A stretch of DNA of 64,000 bases from Polynucleobacter yangtzensis (GTDB lineage: Bacteria > Pseudomonadota > Gammaproteobacteria > Burkholderiales > Burkholderiaceae), in NCBI RefSeq assembly GCF_001595965.1, contig NZ_LOJI01000001.1:1-64000 (forward strand), given 5' to 3'. Shown piece after piece: positions 35,748 through 46,894 of the stretch. The position numbers and the translations under genes are program-made. The notes beneath the pieces were generated by a model, which was not told the DNA's origin, ran no database searches, and saw nothing but the letters and a program-made list of their open reading frames with translations. Each line of letters begins with the position of its first letter. Positions within the stretch are counted from its first letter, which is position 1.

Positions 35748-36917
35748 TTATTTGTTTTTGGCAACAGCAGCAACTACCTTAGTAGCAGCTTCAGCCATTG
35801 AATCGGCGCTAATAATTGGCAAACCAGAGTCTGCAAGAATCTTCTTGCCCAACTCTTCGTTAGTGCCCTTCATGCGCACAACCAAAGGTACTGTGAGGTT
35901 TACTGCTTTACATGCAGTAACAACACCGTCAGCGATCACGTCACAACGCATAATGCCGCCGAAAATATTTACCAAAATAGCTTCAACACTCTTGTTCTTC
36001 AACATGATCTTGAATGCTTCAGTTACTTTTTCTGCTGTAGCACCGCCGCCAACGTCCAAGAAGTTTGCTGGCTCGCCACCGAACAACTTAATGGTGTCCA
36101 TGGTGGCCATTGCCAAACCTGCACCATTCACTAAACAGCCGATATTGCCATCTAAAGAAATGTAAGCAAGGTCAAATTTAGAAGCTTCAATTTCAGCAGC
36201 ATCTTCTTCATCGATATCGCGATAAGCTACGATTTCTGGATGACGGAACAATGCGTTTGGATCAAAGTTGAACTTGGCATCCAAAGCCTTGATTTTGCCG
36301 TTGCCTTCAAGGATTAATGGGTTGATTTCAACCAATGATGCATCGGTATCCCAGTAAGTCTTGTAAAGGTTTTTGAATACGTCGCGTGCCATTGGGATAG
36401 ACGCTTCAGGAACGCCAATACCTTTAGCAACAATATCGCAATCAGCATCTGTCAAACCAACCATCGGATCAACAAATACTTTAATAATTTTTTCTGGGTG
36501 AGATTCAGCAACTTCCTCAATATCCATACCACCTTCGCTAGAAGCCATGATCACATTCTTTTGTGTGCCACGGTCTGTAACGATACTGAAGTAGTACTCT
36601 TTTTTAATATCAGCGCCATCTTCGATTAAGAGACGATTTACTTTTTGACCCTCTGGTCCAGTTTGATGCGTCTTGAGCTGCATGCCCAAAATTTCAGAAG
36701 CATATTTCTTCACTTCGTCCATGCTTTTAGCCAATTTCACGCCGCCACCTTTACCGCGACCACCAGCATGAATCTGTGCTTTTACAACCCATACTGGGCC
36801 ACCTAATTTTTCAGCAGCTTTCACTGCCTCATCAACACTAAATGCAGGAATGCCATTAGGAACAGGCACATTAAATTGGCGAAGAAGTTCTTTGCCTTGG
36901 TACTCGTGAATTTTCAT
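35748..36917 (-). CDS. sucC: succinyl-CoA synthetase beta subunit
   Basis: The 389-residue ATP-grasp subunit starts [19 protein letters not shown] and has [25 protein letters not shown] and the late [16 protein letters not shown], all family hallmarks. It is the first gene of the sucCD pair; the 190-base gap to recX upstream presumably contains the promoter. Confidence 0.96.
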   Translation of the reverse strand: MKIHEYQGKELLRQFNVPVPNGIPAFSVDEAVKAAEKLGGPVWVVKAQIHAGGRGKGGGVKLAKSMDEVKKYASEILGMQLKTHQTGPEGQKVNRLLIEDGADIKKEYYFSIVTDRGTQKNVIMASSEGGMDIEEVAESHPEKIIKVFVDPMVGLTDADCDIVAKGIGVPEASIPMARDVFKNLYKTYWDTDASLVEINPLILEGNGKIKALDAKFNFDPNALFRHPEIVAYRDIDEEDAAEIEASKFDLAYISLDGNIGCLVNGAGLAMATMDTIKLFGGEPANFLDVGGGATAEKVTEAFKIMLKNKSVEAILVNIFGGIMRCDVIADGVVTACKAVNLTVPLVVRMKGTNEELGKKILADSGLPIISADSMAEAATKVVAAVAKNK

Positions 36918-37106
36918 ATTTACTCCGAAACGGTATCTTTTTTAGCAAGCGATGAGGATTAGTAAAACCGATGTCGCCACAATCTCATACTTACTCTTGA
37001 AGCTGGCTATATTTGCCAAATTTGAATAAATGCGAACGGCTTGACCGACTCCATAAGTCTATCATGCTGCAACGCCGCAAATAGCGTTTTTCGATCCGTA
37101 ATTGCC

Positions 37107-37640
37107 CTAATCAGGGGTTTGACCGCCTATGACCTTGGCCACAATATCGGACCCAAACCCCTTGGAAGCTAGGAATCGGTATTGTCTGGCGCGTTCCTTT
37201 TGTTCAGTGGCGCGCTGGCCATATTTACGCATCCAAAGGTCATAAGCGCGCTGGAATTCGGTCTCTTTTAAGACTCCCAGTAATTTGGCTGACTGCTTAG
37301 AATCTACCCCTGCCCTTTCGAGCTCGTCGGCGATCTTTCTCATGCCGTATCGCTCGCTGCGGCGGCGAACCAAGGCCTCAGCAAAACGCTCGTCGGACAA
37401 CCAACCACGAGCCTCAAAATCATCCAAAACCGCTTCAATCTGGGTATTTCCAGATTCTGGGGTTTGTTCCACCTGATCTCCACCTAACTTACCCCACCTA
37501 GCCTCTGATTCAGCCAATTTGGTGGCTAAACCCTTGCGGCTGTATTCTCGCTGCGACAAAAGACGCAAAGCCCGAGCTTTGAGACTCGGGCTTTGTTTGG
37601 GCTTTTTATTACTACTTGATTCTGACATTGAATTATTCAA
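37107..37640 (-). CDS. recX: RecA regulator RecX
   Basis: The 177-residue protein consists of helical RecX repeats (ALRLLSQREYSRKGLATKL, then FEARGWLSDERFAEALVRRR, then RARQYRFLASKGFGSDIV). It modulates RecA filaments. It starts five bases after recA ends, so both share the SOS-controlled promoter upstream of recA. Its start region is serine- and lysine-rich and several ATGs are possible. Confidence 0.93.
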   Translation of the reverse strand: MNNSMSESSSNKKPKQSPSLKARALRLLSQREYSRKGLATKLAESEARWGKLGGDQVEQTPESGNTQIEAVLDDFEARGWLSDERFAEALVRRRSERYGMRKIADELERAGVDSKQSAKLLGVLKETEFQRAYDLWMRKYGQRATEQKERARQYRFLASKGFGSDIVAKVIGGQTPD

Positions 37641-37645
37641 CGGGA

Positions 37646-38737
37646 TTATTCGACTTCTTCTTCCTCGGCCAATACATCAGTCACTACAGCTGAGCCGACT
37701 TTCACACCAAGCTTCTCACGAATCTTTTTCTCGATATCTTGGGCGATGGCTGGATTCTCTTTTAAGAACTCGCGCACATTGTCTTTGCCTTGACCAATGC
37801 GATCACCGTTGTAGCTATACCAAGAGCCTGACTTTTCTACGAGATCAGCCTCAACACCCATATCAATGATTTCGCCTTCTCTAGAAATACCAGCGCCGTA
37901 CATGATGTCAAAAATGGCTTCACGGAATGGAGGAGAAACCTTGTTCTTCACAACCTTAACGCGAGTTTCGTTACCAACAACCTCATCGCCTTTTTTGATG
38001 CTACCGATACGGCGAATATCTAAACGCATAGAGGCATAGAACTTCAAAGCGTTACCGCCAGTAGTTGTTTCTGGTGAACCAAACATCACGCCAATCTTCA
38101 TACGAATCTGGTTAATAAAGATCACAGTGGTATTGGTACGCTTGATGGCACCAGTCAATTTACGTAAAGCTTGGCTCATCAAGCGTGCTTGCAAACCTGG
38201 CAAGGAATCGCCCATGTCGCCTTCGATCTCAGCCCTTGGAACTAAGGCTGCAACCGAGTCGATCACGATTAGATCAATCGAACCTGAACGCACCAAAGCG
38301 TCTGCGATTTCTAAAGCTTGCTCACCAGTGTCTGGTTGAGAAATCAACAAATTATTTACATCAACACCGAGGCGTGATGCGTACTGCACATCAAGAGCAT
38401 GTTCCGCATCAATAAATGCGCAAGTGCCACCAAGCTTTTGCATTTCTGCAATTGCATGCAATGTAAGTGTTGTTTTACCTGAAGATTCTGGACCGTAAAT
38501 TTCAATTACGCGCCCACGCGCAAGACCACCAACTCCAAGAGCGATATCTAATCCGAGTGAACCGCTAGAAACTACCTGAATATCTTGACTAATTTCGGCA
38601 TCGCCCAATCTCATGATTGAACCTTTGCCAAACTGTTTCTCAATTTGTGCCAGTGCTGCAGTTAATGCTTTTTGTTTGTCCCCGCTCATTCCTTCAAATT
38701 CTGAAGAGGCTGATTGCTTTTTGTTATCCAAGGCCAT
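37646..38737 (-). CDS. recA: recombinase RecA
   Basis: The 363-residue recombinase has the Walker A loop GPESSGKTT, the Walker B region [12 protein letters not shown], and the polymer motif region [19 protein letters not shown]. The acidic tail (VLAEEEEVE) is normal. A LexA box lies 73 bases upstream of the start codon. Confidence 0.98.
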   Translation of the reverse strand: MALDNKKQSASSEFEGMSGDKQKALTAALAQIEKQFGKGSIMRLGDAEISQDIQVVSSGSLGLDIALGVGGLARGRVIEIYGPESSGKTTLTLHAIAEMQKLGGTCAFIDAEHALDVQYASRLGVDVNNLLISQPDTGEQALEIADALVRSGSIDLIVIDSVAALVPRAEIEGDMGDSLPGLQARLMSQALRKLTGAIKRTNTTVIFINQIRMKIGVMFGSPETTTGGNALKFYASMRLDIRRIGSIKKGDEVVGNETRVKVVKNKVSPPFREAIFDIMYGAGISREGEIIDMGVEADLVEKSGSWYSYNGDRIGQGKDNVREFLKENPAIAQDIEKKIREKLGVKVGSAVVTDVLAEEEEVE

Positions 38738-38808
38738 TTTTATTCCCTTTTCACTATGTACTGGGCTTTTTCCCGAAGTTTTATCTACTGTGTAACAACT
38801 TAGGAGTT

Positions 38809-38826
38809 ACTGTATATAAAAACAGT
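38809..38826. promoter_or_regulatory. LexA (SOS) box upstream of recA
   Basis: ACTGTATATAAAAACAGT fits the proteobacterial SOS consensus CTGT-N8-ACAG with an extended dyad and an AT-only spacer. Its place upstream of recA supports LexA control of recA-recX. Confidence 0.9.
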
Positions 38827-38844
38827 AGTCTTTGCAAGCGACTT

Positions 38845-39387
38845 TTAAAGCGAATTTACGGATTTTTTACTAAGCTGGGCTTGATTGGCTCGATCCCAAT
38901 AGAAAAAGAGGGGAATAGCTATAGCCCAGACCACCCCAACAAGGATAAATCCAGTGATTTGACCACCTGGGCCCCAACCTCCAGCACCCATCCGGATACC
39001 AGCCTCATAAGACATTGGGCCGGCAATACCGCCTAAAACAGCTCCTAAAACAGGTCTGCCTCGCAACCAGGTCAAGGATCCATTGACAGTAGTGGCCACC
39101 AAAACCCACAAGACCCACATCCACAGAGGTGACAAATACGGCGATGGCCAATCATCCTGAAAATCCAGATAGCCCAAATGCATGATGAGGGTATCAGCCA
39201 CCAAACCAAAGATAAAAGCCTTAACTAGAAGGCGCACCTCTGTCTTTGGCGAAGGTGAGCGCCAAGCATGGAAGACGATATATGCGAGAGTGGCAGCTAC
39301 CGCCCAAAACACTTGTTTATTGGCCGCACCTAGTACACAGGCAAACCAACCAAGCTGGAAAATAACAAAGTTCCAAAATTTAGCCAT
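38845..39387 (-). CDS. DUF2878-type membrane protein
   Basis: The 180-residue protein has five or six membrane segments and the DUF2878 pattern: WNFVIFQLGWFACVLGAA at the start, PLWMWVLWVLVATTVNGSL and LGGIAGPMSYEAGIRMG. Function is unknown. I chose the Met at 39387 because MAKFWNF is the usual start; the frame stays open to 39426. Its start is about 50 bases from the left end of the integrative island. Confidence 0.8.
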   Translation of the reverse strand: MAKFWNFVIFQLGWFACVLGAANKQVFWAVAATLAYIVFHAWRSPSPKTEVRLLVKAFIFGLVADTLIMHLGYLDFQDDWPSPYLSPLWMWVLWVLVATTVNGSLTWLRGRPVLGAVLGGIAGPMSYEAGIRMGAGGWGPGGQITGFILVGVVWAIAIPLFFYWDRANQAQLSKKSVNSL

Positions 39388-39437
39388 ACCCAGCACCCTA
39401 AGAAAAAAGCCACTGCCGAGGGGCAATGGCTTTTAGA

Positions 39438-39455
39438 TTTGGTGGGAATCAGGGA
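39438..39455. other. left attachment site of the island
   Basis: TTTGGTGGGAATCAGGGA matches the tRNA 3' end at 54971-54988 (TTGGTGGCGAATCAGGGA) with one base deleted. After it the similarity to the tRNA is lost, as expected for an att core. Confidence 0.75.
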
Positions 39456-39514
39456 ATCAAATTATTTATATAAGTATTTGATTTACAAAGACTATATTTA
39501 TTTAATTTAAAAAA

Positions 39515-39536
39515 ATACTCACAAAGTTACTCACAC
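39515..39536. repeat. integrase arm-type repeats, left side
   Basis: A degenerate ATACTCAC (39515-39522) and a perfect GTTACTCAC (39526-39534) lie 11 bases apart. Positions 39516-39536 are identical over 21 bases to 54838-54858 beside the integrase. Confidence 0.75.
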
Positions 39537-39704
39537 TTTGTAAAAGCACTCCCAAAAACCAAAAATAAGCGCTATGGCCACCACCCTACAGCGCAGCATT
39601 TAAAAACAGCAGAGCACGAAAGTGCTAACACCACATTTAAATATAGCTGAGCCAATAAATTGCCCCCCAAAAAAACTCTGCCAAATAATACCCTTTTTCA
39701 AATT

Positions 39705-40709
39705 TTACTTAGTCATTGATTTTGATACCAAAGTAATTACATCATCAGCTCGAAAGCGGATGGTTTGCCCTAGCGATTCAATATAAACGTAAGAAGATGT
39801 TTGGTGCACTAGATAGCCCTCAAAAAATTGCCTGGAAGCCCTCTCAAGCTGACCAGGAATAGATTGTTGCGCCTCCGCAGATATGCCAAGCAATACAAAT
39901 TCTGGGCGAGCTCCGCCAATTTTGGAGCTCACTTGCCCATATAAAGTGGTGCCATATCCTATCGCCGCAATAAATACGCAAATAACTACATACATGCCGT
40001 TATATATCAGCCTATCAGCAGTTTTTTTGTAACGCGCAACTCCATCAATTGCAAAATTGAGAAACATAAAAATGCTAGCGTAAATAATAAATACAGTATT
40101 TGTTACGTCCGACCAATCCAGCGAAAAAAACACATACAGGGCAATAAGCTCAATAATAATTTTTACTATCGTAGTAAATCTGGGGAACTTAACGTCAAAA
40201 TTTGTCACATCAAGTGTGTATGTGATGAAAAACGAGCCTATCAAAACAGCATAAAAAGATTTAAATTCGGCATTATTAATGGCTATAGAAGTAAAGAATA
40301 CGGTAGATAGGCAGCAAAAGAATAATGCTGTGATCAAGGAATGAATCAAAGCAACAATAGACCAAAATGGCTTCCGCCCACTTCTATTAACCCACGCAAG
40401 ATCTTCCTTAAGCCACGTTGGCGTAAATAGCACGGCACGCCCAGCGAAAAGATAAAAGCAAACGATGAAGAATAGAAAACTTAAACCTGCAAGTAGATAA
40501 CGGGCATTAACAAATTCAACATCAAGAATTCCAGACCTCGCCAGATTTGAATTTAGTACGAGAAAGCCAGATGCATATAGGATTCCAACGGCAATTGCAT
40601 AGATCCAAGGCCCAAATTCCTTAAGCAATATTTTGGGGTCGAGATGTTGTAAGCCAACCGCTTTCGCTTCTCGATATAGATTTTCTAGCGGGGATTTTTC
40701 CTGACTCAT
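39705..40709 (-). CDS. multi-pass membrane protein of unknown function
   Basis: The protein has about seven hydrophobic segments (for example GPWIYAIAVGILYASGFLVL, LLAGLSFLFFIVCFYLFAG and VVICVFIAAIGYGTTLY) and a short soluble C-terminal domain with VYIESLGQTIRFRADDVIT. I do not recognise a family. It lies downstream of the SEFIR gene on the same strand and could be its partner, or an independent cargo gene. I chose ATG 40709 (334 aa, MSQEKSPLENLY); the frame stays open to 40778. Confidence 0.55.
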   Translation of the reverse strand: MSQEKSPLENLYREAKAVGLQHLDPKILLKEFGPWIYAIAVGILYASGFLVLNSNLARSGILDVEFVNARYLLAGLSFLFFIVCFYLFAGRAVLFTPTWLKEDLAWVNRSGRKPFWSIVALIHSLITALFFCCLSTVFFTSIAINNAEFKSFYAVLIGSFFITYTLDVTNFDVKFPRFTTIVKIIIELIALYVFFSLDWSDVTNTVFIIYASIFMFLNFAIDGVARYKKTADRLIYNGMYVVICVFIAAIGYGTTLYGQVSSKIGGARPEFVLLGISAEAQQSIPGQLERASRQFFEGYLVHQTSSYVYIESLGQTIRFRADDVITLVSKSMTK

Positions 40710-40949
40710 AAATTCTTTCAATATCCAGCCCAAGCAAGTAAATTGCTTTATGTTGATAGTACATTTGAATATCATCAAAAGATAGATTTATAGGCATCAA
40801 ACAACCATTACAAAGCAATCAGCTCGAAATATTAATAAATGAATATTTCAAAGAAAGTAGCCTAAAAATTAGTTAACTCTGTAACAAACTTCTAAACGCC
40901 AATTCTGGCCAGAAAAAGGGGAACATCTTTATAACGACTCAGCGATTTC

Positions 40950-42380
40950 CTATGCAATGCTATCGAGAGCATCCATATTCATACTTTCCCAAAAATTGAT
41001 TCCTGCCAAGAAAAAATTCGGCCAACGATTAATATCCAATCTCTTAAATCCATCTTTTACAGCGATACGCAACTCCTCAGCGCTTTTAATGCCTGTAATC
41101 ATGGCCAGTTTTTGGAAGTGGCGGTGCTGCGTTGCTCGCATAAATAATGGGGCAGGCCTGGATCCAGACCAATAATATAAAGTCTGCGGGAACCACCAGT
41201 TGTCTTTTGAGACGGCCGCCATCATCAAAATCAGCAACTCAGCCTCCATAAGAGTGGGAAATATGAGCTCTTCTCTGCTGGCTTGACGTTTAATTAATTC
41301 TGCAGCCGGAGAAAGAAGTTTCTTTCCCGGAGGCGCTAATATTTGCAGGGCATCCGAACCGCCATGAAAAGCTGTGAACGGCCCAAAACCATTTGATGTT
41401 CGCATTGTTTCTGGCAGCAAATAATTGGTGGTGAGAATTAGATTTAGAGTTGAAAACGATTGAACCTTGATTAAGGCCGCGACTATATACAAAAAAGTTT
41501 CATAAACAAAAACACTGTGCGCCTCAAACCAAGACTGGTACCAGACAGACACCTCTTCTGGTCTAGACTTAAGCTCCAAAAGTCGCTCGAGCACCATGAT
41601 TAGCGTCTCTTCAAACTTTTCGCGATCTGCCCCTTCGGCCTCAAGCAATATCCAATTAACGATTTGGTCTCGAATCTGCTTTAGCTTGCCGCAATCCTCC
41701 AGAACCTGCTCACCCTTAATATCTTTTTCAGCTTGCTGCCTTGTTCTCAAGGCATCTGCATATTCATAGCACGCATCAAAAAAATCTTTGCGATATAAGT
41801 CTAGTCTCGGCTTACCGTTAACGATTGCCTGCTTTAATTCATAGAACTTAAGCTCTGCTTTATTTACTGGTGAGCTTGAGTCAGTGGTTATATATAAAGG
41901 TACTTTTCCCAGTTCAGGTTTTTCATGAACTGGTTTTCCATAAATTGCACGAATTAATTTTTCCCAATTCTCATTTACTGCTTGAGAGCTTGAGAAATCG
42001 ATCCAAATACGATTACGAAGAAATACAGGTAAAAGTGGCTCACCTGACCCATCAAATTCACATACTATTGGAATGAACTTAGATTGCGCTACTTTTGAAT
42101 AAATTTCTCCAGAAATAATTTGTGACTCAGTTCCAACGCCGGCTTTTCGTGCATCTGCTTTAGCAGCATACTCAGCATCACAAAAAATAAGCACATGACT
42201 TACGCCTGGATCAGTAACCATTGATTCCATAAAGGCATATTTATCATGGCCTTCTTTTAGGCTCCAAACATCGAGAACTGCGTCTATCCCGTCACCTCTC
42301 AGACGTTCTGCATATTTACGAATTGATTCTTGATGGCCAGGAGAAGACCAACTGTAGGAGATAAATACTTTTGGTTCCAA
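40950..42380 (-). CDS. SEFIR/TIR-type domain protein, candidate defence effector
   Basis: Residues 1-160 form a SEFIR-type TIR fold: PKVFISYSWSSPGHQESIRK, then LRGDGIDAVLDVWSLKEGHD, then VSHVLIFCDAEYA. A Glu in GTESQIISGEIY lies in the region of the family's putative catalytic Glu. The remaining 300 residues are helical and unrecognised, possibly a sensor. Such proteins can degrade NAD during phage infection. It sits beside a type I restriction system inside an integrative island. Translation starts at TTG, with AGAGGA upstream. Confidence 0.75.
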   Translation of the reverse strand: MEPKVFISYSWSSPGHQESIRKYAERLRGDGIDAVLDVWSLKEGHDKYAFMESMVTDPGVSHVLIFCDAEYAAKADARKAGVGTESQIISGEIYSKVAQSKFIPIVCEFDGSGEPLLPVFLRNRIWIDFSSSQAVNENWEKLIRAIYGKPVHEKPELGKVPLYITTDSSSPVNKAELKFYELKQAIVNGKPRLDLYRKDFFDACYEYADALRTRQQAEKDIKGEQVLEDCGKLKQIRDQIVNWILLEAEGADREKFEETLIMVLERLLELKSRPEEVSVWYQSWFEAHSVFVYETFLYIVAALIKVQSFSTLNLILTTNYLLPETMRTSNGFGPFTAFHGGSDALQILAPPGKKLLSPAAELIKRQASREELIFPTLMEAELLILMMAAVSKDNWWFPQTLYYWSGSRPAPLFMRATQHRHFQKLAMITGIKSAEELRIAVKDGFKRLDINRWPNFFLAGINFWESMNMDALDSIA

Positions 42381-42612
42381 GGCACATCCTCTTAGTAATT
42401 TTTACAAATGGGGATCTGAAAAATTAAGCTAGCCAATGAACATACATCATAAATGCTACTTGGCCATGTCTCATCGAAATTAGAGCCTGCCAAACCTTAA
42501 TACCCGTTTTATCATACTCATTCATTTTTTTAAAATTTCCAAGATAGCTGCATATTGCCAGTGCCATGAGCACAATTACCTATTAGTAACTTGCAATACT
42601 TACTAAACCCTA

Positions 42613-45600
42613 TTAAATCTGCCCACCCACACCTTTAAACTTCTCAACAAAAGCGGCAATCTTTTGAAACACGCTTTGCTTCTTTACCAGATATTGCGGA
42701 TTAAGCGGACTCATCTTAGGCAGGATGGCATTAAGCTCGGTGCCGTTATCACTAGCAAACTCTCGCTTTAATGAAGCAGCGATATAGCGTCTAGCTGCTT
42801 CTGCATTTAAGTTCTCAGCACCTATTAGCTCTTGCGCTTCACGCTGCTGCTCCCCTTGGGCAAAAGCAAAAAAGGCATCAATCACACTAGCCTTATCGCT
42901 CATTTGATCCAAATCAGCTTGATTAATAAAGTCAATCAATAAACCCTCTTTAGCACGGTTTCCAAGGCTAGCGCGAATGACTCGGCGCACATCCTCAACA
43001 AGCGAAGCCTTGTCTTTAACCTTTTTATTATTTTCAAAGATCAGTTCTAGGATGTAGTCTAGATTGATCTCCTGTGATTTCAGCAAGTCCACCTCAAAAA
43101 CCACATCATCCCAATCGACGGTAGATTCTTCCTTCTCTGAAGAAACTTTTTCACGACGTAACCAATCGCGAATATCGTTGTAAGTTGATCGATAATCTTG
43201 AATTTTTCGCTCAGCAAGCACCTTGATTAATTGAAGCGATGCAAAATCCTGATCACTCAAATAATGCTTTGCCTTGAAATCTGCAACTGCTGCTGCATCA
43301 TTTTGATCAACCCCTTGTAATGCCCTTAAACTAGCAAACTCATCATAGTTTTGCAGCACATTCTCAACACGCAAATACTCTCCAAAGAGTTTTGCGAAGG
43401 CCTTCTTGTCTGACTCCTTAACAATCTCCGCAGGGTTAGGAAAACGCTGCTCAAGCTCTTTTACAATCTCCACATAGCCGCGTCGTACCTGACCAGTGAG
43501 CGCGTCGGTAAAACCCTCCATATACTCTTTGTAACTCTTCTCCAGCACCACATTTTTAGTGTTTTTATCGCCAAACAGCGTAATCGCATCAATCGTGGCT
43601 TGTTCCAAATCACGGAATGTAACGATATTCCCAAAAGTCTTAGTGGCATCAAGAATACGATTAGTGCGTGAATAGGCCTGTATCAAGCCGTGATAGCGCA
43701 AGTTTTTATCTACAAATAAAGTATTTAGAGTGGGCGCATCAAACCCGGTCAGGAACATACCCACCACAATCAACAAGTCAATTTCCTTGGACTTCACTCG
43801 CTTGGCCAAGTCACGGTAATAATCCTGAAAACCCTTGCTATCTACACTAAAACTGGCCTTAAACAGCGCGTTGTAATCCGCAATAGCCGTACTCAAAAAC
43901 TCCTTCGCACTGCTATTCATGGCGGAGACATCAAAACCCTCATCCTGAATATCGCCGACTGCATCTTGTTCTTCATTAGCCGCAAATGAGAAGATGGTAG
44001 CCACTTTCAGCGGCTTATCACTATTTTTCTGAAGCTCTTTAAATGACTCGTAATACAGCTTAGCAGCATCCACGCCGCTCACAGCGAACATCGCGTTAAA
44101 ACCTTTATTGCCCGCTTGGAGGCGGTGAGTCTTTTGCCTGAAGTTACTTAAAATGTACTGGGTAATCTCACGAATACGTTCAGGGTGTAACAACGCCTCC
44201 TTGTTTTCTGCCGCGCTGAGTTTTTTCTCATCCCGCTCAGATTCAATAGCCTTAAAGCGCGGACGCACATTGTTGTAGTCCACCTTAAACTTAAGGACCT
44301 TTTCATCGCGGATTGCATCAGTGATGACATACGAATGCAATTCGCGACCAAACACGCTAGCAGTAGTTTCTGCGCCAAGCGCATTCTGCGGAAATATTGG
44401 AGTTCCGGTAAATCCGAACTGATAGAACTTCTTAAACTTCTTATTCAAATTTTTCTGCGCTTCACCAAACTGGCTGCGGTGACACTCATCAAAAATAAAA
44501 ACAACCTGCTTGTTATAAATCGGCAGATCGCCTTCGCTTTTCATTAGATTATTGAGTTTTTGAATAGTGGTGACAATGATCTTGTTGTCATCCTTCTCCA
44601 GGTTGCGCTTAAGCCCAGCAGTATTATCCGAGCCATTGACGCTATCGGGCGAAAATCGCTGATATTCCTTCATGGTCTGATAATCCAGATCCTTGCGATC
44701 TACTACAAAGAAAACCTTATCAATGAAATCCAACTCCGTAGCTAAACGCGCAGCCTTAAAACTCGTTAAGGTCTTGCCCGATCCAGTGGTATGCCAAACA
44801 AAACCACCGCCTTCAAGACTGCTCCAGCTCTTTGCTTGATACGCGCTCTTAATCTTCCATAGAATTCTCTCAGTAGCAGCAATCTGATAGGGGCGCATTA
44901 CCAACAGGGTATCGCTAGCATCAAACACCGAATAATGTAGCAATACATTGAGTAAAGTGTTTTTTTGGAAAAAAGTGGCAGTAAAGTCTTTTAGATCTTT
45001 AATGAGGCTGTTGTCTGCCTTTGCCCAATTCATGGTGAAGTCAAAGCTATTTTTATTGCGAGCGGTGGTATTTGCAAAATAACGGCTATCCGTACCATTG
45101 GAAATCACAAATAACTGCAAATACTTGAATAAGGAATGCTCACTATTAAAGCTTTCCTTGCTATAGCGATGCACTTGATTAAACGCTTCACGAATAGCCA
45201 CGCCACGCTTTTTTAACTCTACCTGTACTAGCGGTAGGCCGTTGACCAGAATTGTCACGTCATAACGATTGGCATGCGTACCTGTTTGTTCAAACTGTTT
45301 GATTACCTGACATCTGTTGCGGGCAACATTTTTCTTGTCAAGCAAATAGATATTTTGGATGCGCCCATCGTCAAAGACAAAGTCGTGAATATAGTCATCA
45401 TGAATCTTGCGAGTCTTATCAACAATGCCATCGCTAGGCCTATCCAACCAGGTTTCAACAAAACGCAACCACTCGCCATCAGAAAACTGCACGTTATTGA
45501 GCGCCTGCAATTGCACGCGTACATTAGCAAGCAAGGCTTCAGGCGTATTCAGGCTGGGCAGATATTCGTAACCCTGGTTAACTAAATCCTGAATCAACTC

Positions 45601-45711
45601 ACGCTCTAGATCGCTTTCGCTTTGGTAACTTTCGGAAACCTGCCACTCTCCGATATATTTATCTAAAACGATAAAGTTATTTGATTCAACAATAGTTTTA
45701 TAGTCGCCCAT
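42613..45711 (-). CDS. hsdR: type I restriction enzyme R subunit (EcoR124-like)
   Basis: The 1032-residue motor-nuclease translocates DNA and cuts at a distance. The nuclease site Asp151 (RYDVTILV), Glu165 and Lys167 (QVELKKRG) sits at the same numbering that I recall for EcoR124I. Helicase motifs follow: [27 protein letters not shown] and the late YSRTNRI. Size and C-terminal ending ([10 protein letters not shown]) match the type IC family. It starts one base after hsdS ends, so hsdM-hsdS-hsdR form one operon. Confidence 0.95.
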   Translation of the reverse strand: MGDYKTIVESNNFIVLDKYIGEWQVSESYQSESDLERELIQDLVNQGYEYLPSLNTPEALLANVRVQLQALNNVQFSDGEWLRFVETWLDRPSDGIVDKTRKIHDDYIHDFVFDDGRIQNIYLLDKKNVARNRCQVIKQFEQTGTHANRYDVTILVNGLPLVQVELKKRGVAIREAFNQVHRYSKESFNSEHSLFKYLQLFVISNGTDSRYFANTTARNKNSFDFTMNWAKADNSLIKDLKDFTATFFQKNTLLNVLLHYSVFDASDTLLVMRPYQIAATERILWKIKSAYQAKSWSSLEGGGFVWHTTGSGKTLTSFKAARLATELDFIDKVFFVVDRKDLDYQTMKEYQRFSPDSVNGSDNTAGLKRNLEKDDNKIIVTTIQKLNNLMKSEGDLPIYNKQVVFIFDECHRSQFGEAQKNLNKKFKKFYQFGFTGTPIFPQNALGAETTASVFGRELHSYVITDAIRDEKVLKFKVDYNNVRPRFKAIESERDEKKLSAAENKEALLHPERIREITQYILSNFRQKTHRLQAGNKGFNAMFAVSGVDAAKLYYESFKELQKNSDKPLKVATIFSFAANEEQDAVGDIQDEGFDVSAMNSSAKEFLSTAIADYNALFKASFSVDSKGFQDYYRDLAKRVKSKEIDLLIVVGMFLTGFDAPTLNTLFVDKNLRYHGLIQAYSRTNRILDATKTFGNIVTFRDLEQATIDAITLFGDKNTKNVVLEKSYKEYMEGFTDALTGQVRRGYVEIVKELEQRFPNPAEIVKESDKKAFAKLFGEYLRVENVLQNYDEFASLRALQGVDQNDAAAVADFKAKHYLSDQDFASLQLIKVLAERKIQDYRSTYNDIRDWLRREKVSSEKEESTVDWDDVVFEVDLLKSQEINLDYILELIFENNKKVKDKASLVEDVRRVIRASLGNRAKEGLLIDFINQADLDQMSDKASVIDAFFAFAQGEQQREAQELIGAENLNAEAARRYIAASLKREFASDNGTELNAILPKMSPLNPQYLVKKQSVFQKIAAFVEKFKGVGGQI

Positions 45712-45712
45712 A

Positions 45713-46894
45713 TTAGCTCACTACATCTTCTGACCGGGGAAAGTTCAATAACAAATCACGGTAATACTCGAATTGCTTCTGACGCAATTCGATTTCACGT
45801 GGTAAGCCTTCACTGATGGAGTTGGTAAGGGCATCGAACTTATCGAGGATAGACGCCACGCGCTCTTGTTCAGATTTTGCGTTGGGAACCAGAAAACGAT
45901 ATTCCATTATTTTTTCTTTGTTTCCGCGGGGCATTTTTGCCCCTTTGGCATGCTTCATGTTGTATTCAAAAAATCCCTCATCCGCTAAAACGTGAAATAA
46001 ATATCGAGTACTCAACGTCTCATCAGTTGGATGAATCACCAAAACATCACCATTTACCCCTCCGGCACGATCAGCATGCCATATCTTCTTTAGGTAAGGG
46101 CGGATATTGCCAATTAAAACATCGCCATTTTGATACCCTGTTAAATTACCTTCCGTTGGCACATAATTGGACTCGGTCTTTCCCGCTCGATTCTGCAAAA
46201 GATTATCAACACCCACATAATTCGTTGAATCTACTTGCTCAGAGCAAATACGCACTTTTGAGTATTCCGCCACTTCCCCAAGCACCCTCCATTCAGCCCC
46301 CTTCTCAAAACTCAACAACTTATCTCGATAGTAGTTATATTGTTTTTTACGAGCTGTAAGCTCCGCTGTAAGCTCCGCTGTAAGCTCTGTGAAATTGTCC
46401 AAAATACGGACAATTTCAGCTTGAATTTCAAGAGATTTTTTTGGGTCTTGTGGGCAAGGGATGGGGATTTTCTTACTAGTAAATGTGCCAATCCATTGAC
46501 GCTTATGATCTCCATCGACTAACTCACTTGGCAGAGTATTTAGCCAGTAGTAAATGTATTTAAGCAATACCCTATTCTGATCGCTTGATGTGATCATCTT
46601 CATTGCTGAAGATTTAACCTTGAAATCAAAGTCAACCCATTTGTTTGCAGTAGTGAAATCATCAAAAATAATTACAGGATGTTCAGAAGCCTTATAAATT
46701 CCACTCGCTTCGTTAGTGTAGCCAAGAATAAAAGTTTTACCTGCAGTCAGAACTGGTATATTAAATTCATCGCTGTAGTTCTTTGCCGCTACTAAGTATT
46801 TAGTGGGCTGCTCATATTGAGTTACATCCCCTAGGGATAGCAACTCTACAGTAACGCCATCCAAGAGCTTTTCCATAAAGCTCAGGTCGCTCAT
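45713..46894 (-). CDS. hsdS: type I restriction enzyme specificity subunit (EcoR124-like)
   Basis: The 393-residue protein has two target-recognition domains, each followed by a helical spacer. The central spacer contains [20 protein letters not shown], the TAEL repeat region known from EcoR124-type enzymes, where repeat number sets the distance between the two half-sites. The second spacer near the C-terminus reads [20 protein letters not shown]. The recognition sequence cannot be inferred from this. The start overlaps the hsdM stop by four bases. Confidence 0.93.
   Translation of the reverse strand: MSDLSFMEKLLDGVTVELLSLGDVTQYEQPTKYLVAAKNYSDEFNIPVLTAGKTFILGYTNEASGIYKASEHPVIIFDDFTTANKWVDFDFKVKSSAMKMITSSDQNRVLLKYIYYWLNTLPSELVDGDHKRQWIGTFTSKKIPIPCPQDPKKSLEIQAEIVRILDNFTELTAELTAELTARKKQYNYYRDKLLSFEKGAEWRVLGEVAEYSKVRICSEQVDSTNYVGVDNLLQNRAGKTESNYVPTEGNLTGYQNGDVLIGNIRPYLKKIWHADRAGGVNGDVLVIHPTDETLSTRYLFHVLADEGFFEYNMKHAKGAKMPRGNKEKIMEYRFLVPNAKSEQERVASILDKFDALTNSISEGLPREIELRQKQFEYYRDLLLNFPRSEDVVS
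46353..46388 (-). repeat. three 12-bp tandem repeats in hsdS (TAEL spacer)
   Basis: GCTGTAAGCTCC occurs at 46353-46364 and 46365-46376, and with one final mismatch at 46377-46388. The 12-base unit encodes TAEL in frame, so gain or loss of a unit would lengthen or shorten the spacer by four residues without a frameshift. Confidence 0.9.
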
